Below, in pieces: positions 6,633-8,923 of a DNA stretch of 8,923 nt. The position numbers were made by a program, and so were the translations under genes. Each line of letters starts with the position of its first letter. The stretch's first letter is position 1. The notes beneath the pieces were generated by a model, which had not been told where the DNA came from, did no database searches, and worked only from the letters and a program-made list of their open reading frames with translations. The stretch spans positions 1-8,923 of the forward strand of contig JAUXRT010000109.1 of assembly GCA_030681635.1 (NCBI GenBank), read 5' to 3'. The stretch is from Reyranella sp. (lineage in GTDB: Bacteria > Pseudomonadota > Alphaproteobacteria > Reyranellales > Reyranellaceae).

Positions 6633-7394
6633 TCAAGTGAGACCGATGCGGGGGCGGAAGGCTTCGTCGCGCATAGAAACGTCCTGGCCGATCAGATCGT
6701 CGCTGGCACCGTCGCAGAGATAGAGCAGGCCACGCACGGCGTGCGCGACCGGCGAGAGGTCGCCGCGCGGGATGCGGCTCACCCTGTTCATGCCCGAGGC
6801 GCGGATCTTTACCTGCATGTCGGTGTCGATCGTGCCGGGCGAGAAGCCGAAGATGCGGATACCGCGTCCCGCCGTTTCGAGCGCGATGGCGCGCGTCACC
6901 ATGGCGAGGCCCGCCTTGCCGGCGCAGTAGGCGCTCCAGCCTTCGAGCGGCTGGTGAGCGGCGCCGGAGGAGACGTTGACGATCGTGCCGCCGCTGTCTT
7001 TCAGCATGCCGCCCAGCACCGCGCGCACGACATTGTAGGCGCCGACAAGGTTGATCTGGATGTTGTTCGCCCAGGTCGCGGGATCGGACGTCGCGAGGTC
7101 GGCGATCGGCTCGATGACGCCGGCGTTGTTGACCAGCATGTCGAGACCGCCCAGACGTTCACGCGTCGCCGCGACGGCGCCGGCGACCGCGCCATAGTCG
7201 GCGACATCGCAGGCCAAAGCCTCGGCGCGGCCGCCCGACGCCACGATCTCGCGCGCCACGGCAGCGACTGCTGCTTCGTCGCGTGCCACCAGCATGACGG
7301 CCGCGCCCTGGTCCGCCATCGCCCGCGCCACGGCGGCACCCAGGCCGCGGCTCGCACCGGTGACCAGTGCCACTTGTCCATCGAGCCTGGCCAT
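6633..7394 (-). CDS. Short-chain dehydrogenase/reductase (classical SDR)
   Basis: This 253-aa Rossmann-fold oxidoreductase has the length of a classical SDR. The cofactor motif is TGASRGLG (12-19). NNAG (89-92), Asn115, Ser143 in NVSSG, and the YCAGK motif with Tyr156 and Lys160 form the full Asn-Ser-Tyr-Lys catalytic set. The FSPGTIDTDM segment (184-193) matches the PG-x-x-x-T loop after beta 6. Arg38 just after the second beta strand, with no acidic residue at its end, hints at NADP(H) rather than NAD(H); this is an inference. The start at 7394 is supported by GGGAGGA 3 bp upstream. Family members reduce or oxidise alcohols, ketones or acyl-carrier-linked substrates, and the substrate here cannot be read. 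It is followed by the NIPSNAP gene in the same direction and is divergent from the RND efflux genes. Confidence 0.92.
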   Translation of the reverse strand: MARLDGQVALVTGASRGLGAAVARAMADQGAAVMLVARDEAAVAAVAREIVASGGRAEALACDVADYGAVAGAVAATRERLGGLDMLVNNAGVIEPIADLATSDPATWANNIQINLVGAYNVVRAVLGGMLKDSGGTIVNVSSGAAHQPLEGWSAYCAGKAGLAMVTRAIALETAGRGIRIFGFSPGTIDTDMQVKIRASGMNRVSRIPRGDLSPVAHAVRGLLYLCDGASDDLIGQDVSMRDEAFRPRIGLT

Positions 7395-7590
7395 CGTTCC
7401 TCCCTTGTCTTTGCGTAGTCTATTCGACAGGCTCGCCTCATGGATGTCGAATTAAACCATGATGCGCGCCAGCTCGCGGCGCTTTTCCGGCCCGACCGCC
7501 CAGCCCGGGCTGTTCCTGCTCTGGCGCCTTGAACCCGCCCGTATTGACGGCCACGATTAACCGGGCATTTTGGCGTCAAAGCCGCCGGGA

Positions 7591-7610
7591 CATGCCGGGG
7601 CATGCCGGGA
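7591..7610. repeat. Two tandem 10-bp units containing a 6-bp inverted repeat
   Basis: CATGCCGGGG is followed at once by CATGCCGGGA. Across the junction, CATGCC (7591-7596) and GGCATG (7599-7604) form an inverted repeat with a 2-bp spacer. It lies immediately upstream of the ribosome binding site of the efflux adaptor, where it could be an operator for a local repressor or a leader hairpin that limits translation. Both roles are inferred from position only. Confidence 0.4.
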
Positions 7611-7612
7611 CA

Positions 7613-7621
7613 GGGGGGAGG
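7613..7621 (+). promoter_or_regulatory. G-rich ribosome binding site followed by two candidate start codons
   Basis: GGGGGGAGG precedes ATG 7625 by 3 bp and ATG 7633 by 11 bp. ATG 7625 opens only a 3-codon frame (ATG AGT CGA TGA) whose stop overlaps the ATG at 7633, which opens the long adaptor frame. Neither spacing is ideal, so the adaptor may be translated directly with a long spacer or by re-initiation after the minimal frame. Confidence 0.55.
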
Positions 7622-7632
7622 ATAATGAGTCG

Positions 7633-8793
7633 ATGATCGCGCGAACCTGGACCGGGCGCATTGTTGCAGCCTGTGTGGTCGTCGCCGTCATCGGCGCTGG
7701 CGTATTCTGGTGGAGCCGGCCGGCATCGAAGCCGGCAACGGCTGCTGCCCCGCCGCCGCCCGAGGTGGGCATCGTCCAGCTCACGGCCGCCGACGTTCCG
7801 CTGCCGCTGCAATTCGCCGGCCGGGTCGCCGGCTTCCGCGCCGTCGAGATCCGCTCGCAGGTGAGCGGCATCCTGCTGAAGCGTGAGTACAACGAAGGCG
7901 CCGTCGTCAACGTCGGCGACGTGCTGTTCCGCATCGATCCCAGGTCCTACGAGGCGACCCTCTCGCGGGCGCAGGCCCAGGCGGCACAGGCGAGGGCCAC
8001 GCTCACGCAGACCGAAGAGAACTACAAACGCGTCGAAGGCCTGGTCGCCCAGAAGGTGTCGCCGCAGAAATCGCTCGAAGATGCGATCGCCGCCCGCGAC
8101 CAGGCACGCGCCGCGATCCAGTCGACTCAGGCGGACGTCCAGACCGCCACGCTCAACGTCGAATATACGACGATCAAGGCGCCGGTCACGGGTCCCACCA
8201 GCATCACCTCGCCGCCCGAAGGAACACTCGTGCAGGCACAGCAGACCCTGCTGACCACGATCACCCAGCTCGACCCGGCTTACGTGAACTTCACCTTCAC
8301 CGACAGCGAGATGCGGGCCCTCGACGAGATCAGCAAGTCGCGAGAGAAGCAGCTCGACTCCGATGACGTGAAGGTCGAGCTGCAGTTCGGCGACGGCGCC
8401 GTCTATCCCCAGCTCGGCAAGGTCGACACGCGCTCGCGCACCGTCGATCCCCGCACCGGCACGATCCTGATCCGCGCTGTGTTCCCGAACCACGAGGGCG
8501 GCCTGCTGCCGGGACAGTTCGTCAGGGTGAACGTGACCGGCATCACCATGCCCGATGCCATCGTGGTGCCGAAGGCCGCAATTTCGCAGGGGCCGCTCGG
8601 CGCCTTCGTCTATGTCGTCGAAGCCGACAACGTCGCGCGCGCGCGGCAGGTTCGTCTCGCCCGCGAGCTGGATAACGGCTGGATTGTGCGCAAGGGCCTG
8701 AGCACGGGCGACCGCATCGTCGTCGACGGCGTCATCCGCGTCAGGCCGGGAAATGTCGTCCGGCCGGTGCCCATGGCGCCGCCGCCCAAATGA
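7633..8793 (+). CDS. RND efflux periplasmic adaptor (membrane fusion protein), AcrA/MexA-type
   Basis: This 386-aa adaptor would join an RND pump in the inner membrane to an outer-membrane channel. An N-terminal helix (about 9-27, ending in FWW) anchors it; there is no lipobox cysteine, unlike AcrA or MexA. A Pro/Ala-rich linker follows. The split lipoyl domain is seen in VSGILLKREYNEGAVVNVGD (77-96) and IKAPVTGPTS to EGTLV (181-200), and the alpha-helical hairpin rich in Ala, Gln and Arg spans about 104-178. The beta-barrel and membrane-proximal domains follow, with LLPGQFVRVNV (291-301), VVPKAAISQGPLG (311-323) and the end of the barrel near 370. ATG 7633 is chosen because the same frame upstream offers only a TTG at 7570, before the ribosome binding site. 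Its stop overlaps the pump start by ATGA, so the two subunits are probably translationally coupled. Substrate range is unknown. Confidence 0.93.
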   Translation: MIARTWTGRIVAACVVVAVIGAGVFWWSRPASKPATAAAPPPPEVGIVQLTAADVPLPLQFAGRVAGFRAVEIRSQVSGILLKREYNEGAVVNVGDVLFRIDPRSYEATLSRAQAQAAQARATLTQTEENYKRVEGLVAQKVSPQKSLEDAIAARDQARAAIQSTQADVQTATLNVEYTTIKAPVTGPTSITSPPEGTLVQAQQTLLTTITQLDPAYVNFTFTDSEMRALDEISKSREKQLDSDDVKVELQFGDGAVYPQLGKVDTRSRTVDPRTGTILIRAVFPNHEGGLLPGQFVRVNVTGITMPDAIVVPKAAISQGPLGAFVYVVEADNVARARQVRLARELDNGWIVRKGLSTGDRIVVDGVIRVRPGNVVRPVPMAPPPK

Positions 8794-8923
8794 TTTCCAA
8801 ATTCTTCATCGACCGGCCGGTCTTCGCGTCGGTCCTGTCGATCGTGATCGTGCTGGCAGGCCTGGTGGCGATGCGGGTGCTGCCGATCTCGCAGTATCCG
8901 CAGATCGTGCCACCCGAAGTCGT
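8790..8923 (+). CDS. RND (HAE1-type) efflux pump, inner-membrane subunit (partial, N-terminus only)
   Basis: Only the first 44 codons are in the window. The translation MISKFFIDRPVFASVLSI, followed by a hydrophobic helix and LPISQYPQIVPPEV, is the characteristic N-terminus of AcrB/MexB-type pumps: FFIDRPxFA, the first transmembrane helix, and the QYPxIxPP segment entering the porter domain. The complete family protein is about 1,030-1,050 aa. The start ATG at 8790 overlaps the adaptor stop (ATGA). The protein uses the proton gradient to export hydrophobic or amphiphilic compounds through the adaptor and an outer-membrane channel, whose gene, if linked, lies beyond the right edge. Confidence 0.95.
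   Translation, partial: MISKFFIDRPVFASVLSIVIVLAGLVAMRVLPISQYPQIVPPEV

Larger units (their letters stand above)
7395..7632. other. Divergent intergenic region between the SDR and the RND efflux genes
   Basis: This 238-bp gap should hold the promoters of both the SDR/NIPSNAP unit (leftwards) and the efflux operon (rightwards), although no clear -35/-10 pair is visible. It contains a 12-bp perfect palindrome CAGCCCGGGCTG at 7501-7512, a doubled CATGCCGGG unit at 7591-7610, and a G-rich Shine-Dalgarno at 7613-7621. No complete gene fits within it. Confidence 0.5.

Noticed and set aside
7570..7632. A TTG start 21 codons upstream for the efflux adaptor
   Set aside because: It precedes the G-rich ribosome binding site and adds a polar, low-complexity stretch before the membrane anchor.
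7576..8493. A 305-codon minus-strand frame antisense to the efflux adaptor
   Set aside because: No domain or ribosome site, and the adaptor on the plus strand is unambiguous.

Overview
The window is a GC-rich, densely coded stretch of a bacterial chromosome. Codon usage, the protein families present and their recognisable sequence style (a Tat-exported sulfatase with its own maturase, a TRAP solute receptor, an AcrA/MexA-type adaptor carrying a PPEGTLV segment) suggest an alphaproteobacterium, perhaps of the Rhizobiales or Rhodospirillales. This placement is an inference from the proteins only; no rRNA or other phylogenetic marker is present.

Layout from left to right. (1) Positions 1-1169, minus strand: a DHA2-family (EmrB/QacA/MdtD-like) drug:proton antiporter, cut off by the left edge. 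(2) Positions 1170-1263: a short divergent intergenic region carrying a 14-bp perfect palindrome. (3) Positions 1264-5019, plus strand: a tight three-gene cassette of an exported HAD-family hydrolase, a formylglycine-generating enzyme (FGE) with both catalytic cysteines, and a Tat-type sulfatase with a CTAGR active-site motif. The first two genes overlap by ATGA, and the third starts one base after the second stops. (4) Positions 5020-5113: a 17-bp perfect hairpin between convergent genes, probably a shared transcription end. (5) Positions 5114-6112, minus strand: a TRAP-type periplasmic solute receptor without its membrane subunits in view. (6) Positions 6293-7394, minus strand: a two-gene unit of an SDR oxidoreductase followed by a small NIPSNAP-domain protein. 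(7) Positions 7633-8923, plus strand: an RND efflux pair, the periplasmic adaptor and the first 44 codons of the inner-membrane pump, again overlapping by ATGA.

How the genes work together. The FGE would convert Cys105 of the sulfatase to formylglycine in the cytoplasm before the folded enzyme is exported by Tat. The sulfatase, and probably the HAD hydrolase, would then act on esters in the periplasm. The two efflux systems at the ends are independent drug or solute exporters. The TRAP receptor and the SDR/NIPSNAP pair look metabolic, but nothing in the sequence fixes their substrates. I see no RNA gene, CRISPR array, insertion sequence or phage gene. I did not find a clearly undescribed system. 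The HAD-FGE-sulfatase cassette and the palindrome in front of it are the parts most worth following up.
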